A DNA stretch of 19,668 nucleotides from Xanthoparmelia taractica. Lineage: Eukaryota > Ascomycota > Lecanoromycetes > Lecanorales > Parmeliaceae. Within the stretch, counting starts at the first letter, position 1; every line of letters starts with the position of its first letter. The DNA lies in the NCBI GenBank assembly GCA_033085395.1, contig JANQBS010000474.1, positions 1 through 19,668 on the forward strand, given 5' to 3'. Below are positions 19,340 through 19,668 of the stretch, piece by piece. The notes under the pieces are model-generated. The model was not told the DNA's origin. It did not search any database and saw nothing but the letters and a program-made list of their open reading frames with translations. The translations under genes and the position numbers were made by a program.

Positions 19340-19523
19340 GTATTCTAGTTATTATTCTAGTCATCACTCCACTTCACCATCACGTTATTAAGTATTCTAG
19401 TCATTATTCTAGTCAATACTTTATTTCACCATCACGTTATTAAGTATTCTAATTATTATTCTAGTTATTACTTTACTTCACTATCGTTATTATTATTACT
19501 TTACTTTATTATCACGTTGTTAA
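19340..19523 (+). repeat. 52-bp minisatellite
   Basis: Units at 19340-19391 and 19392-19443 are both 52 bp. They begin gtattctagt and end caccatcacgttattaa, with a few differences, mostly C/T. A third, expanded and more diverged unit runs from 19444 to about 19523 and again ends cacgttgttaa. Within units the 12-bp motif tattctagtyat occurs twice. Confidence 0.8.
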
Positions 19524-19668
19524 GCTAAGCTCGCTATCGCATTTAATATCGTCTTATAAAAGATCTTCGCAATTATCTAGGGCTTAACGAATTATTTTTA
19601 TTATTATTAGTATATTTAATTTATTTAATTATTAGAAGAATTACTAGCACGCTAATTATAATAGTAAT

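Larger units (their letters stand above)
15238..19668. other. AT-rich, RIP-like mutated repeat block
   Basis: From about 15,238 to the end of the window the sequence is dominated by A and T. TpA is abundant, CpA/TpG and CC/GG are rare, while CpG and ApG/CpT persist. Every long frame is cut by TAA/TAG. This is the signature expected of repeat-induced point mutation (C-to-T on either strand) in ascomycete transposons. The boundary with the gene-bearing part is abrupt. These composition statements are by eye, not computed. Confidence 0.85.

Noticed and set aside
1..19668. CRISPR arrays, bacterial operons or phage-type systems
   Set aside because: No spaced direct-repeat array exists, and the spliced genes show the window is fungal.

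Overview
The window looks like nuclear DNA of a filamentous ascomycete. The genes are split by short introns (about 48-200 bp) with GTNNGT-type donors and CTGAC/CTAAC-type branch sites. The gene families are typical of fungal secretomes and accessory genes. The last 4.4 kb has the pattern left by repeat-induced point mutation (RIP): very high A+T, TpA in excess, few CpA/TpG, and stop codons at former Gln/Trp positions. The exact species cannot be read from the sequence. No tRNA, rRNA, CRISPR array or bacterial-type operon was seen.

Layout. 1-1.3 kb: a decayed Ty1/copia pol fragment on the minus strand. 1.3-2.0 kb: intergenic, with a purine-rich 13-bp tandem repeat and a short pentamer repeat. 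2.05-3.83 kb (minus): a secreted GH47 class I alpha-1,2-mannosidase, three exons, 547 aa. 3.8-4.8 kb: intergenic, with a GC-rich island of unknown nature. 4.80-8.70 kb (minus): a five-exon, 1150-aa class III GH18 chitinase with signal peptide, long Ser/Thr-rich mucin-like tail with internal tandem repeats, and a GPI-anchor-type C-terminus. 8.7-9.7 kb: no gene seen. 9.685-10.148 kb: a 464-bp AT-rich MITE whose terminal inverted repeats (TIRs) carry telomere-like TTAGGG/GGGCTA units. 10.70-11.72 kb (minus): a broken protein-kinase gene. 12.14-12.81 kb (minus): a 195-aa coiled-coil protein of unknown function. 13.41-14.60 kb (minus): a 373-aa APH/choline-kinase-fold phosphotransferase. 15.2-19.67 kb: AT-rich repeat block containing a RIP-destroyed pogo/Fot1-type transposase, a 276-bp MITE nested inside it with an 8-bp target duplication, two related direct repeats and a 52-bp minisatellite.

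All the cellular genes recognised are on the minus strand but have separate, spaced transcription units, so no operon is implied. The mannosidase and the chitinase share a broad theme (secreted glycan or cell-wall processing) but there is no direct evidence that they act together. The strongest unusual signals are transposon structures: the telomere-motif MITE, and the nested MITE whose removal, with one copy of its 8-bp duplication, rejoins the dead transposase reading frame exactly.
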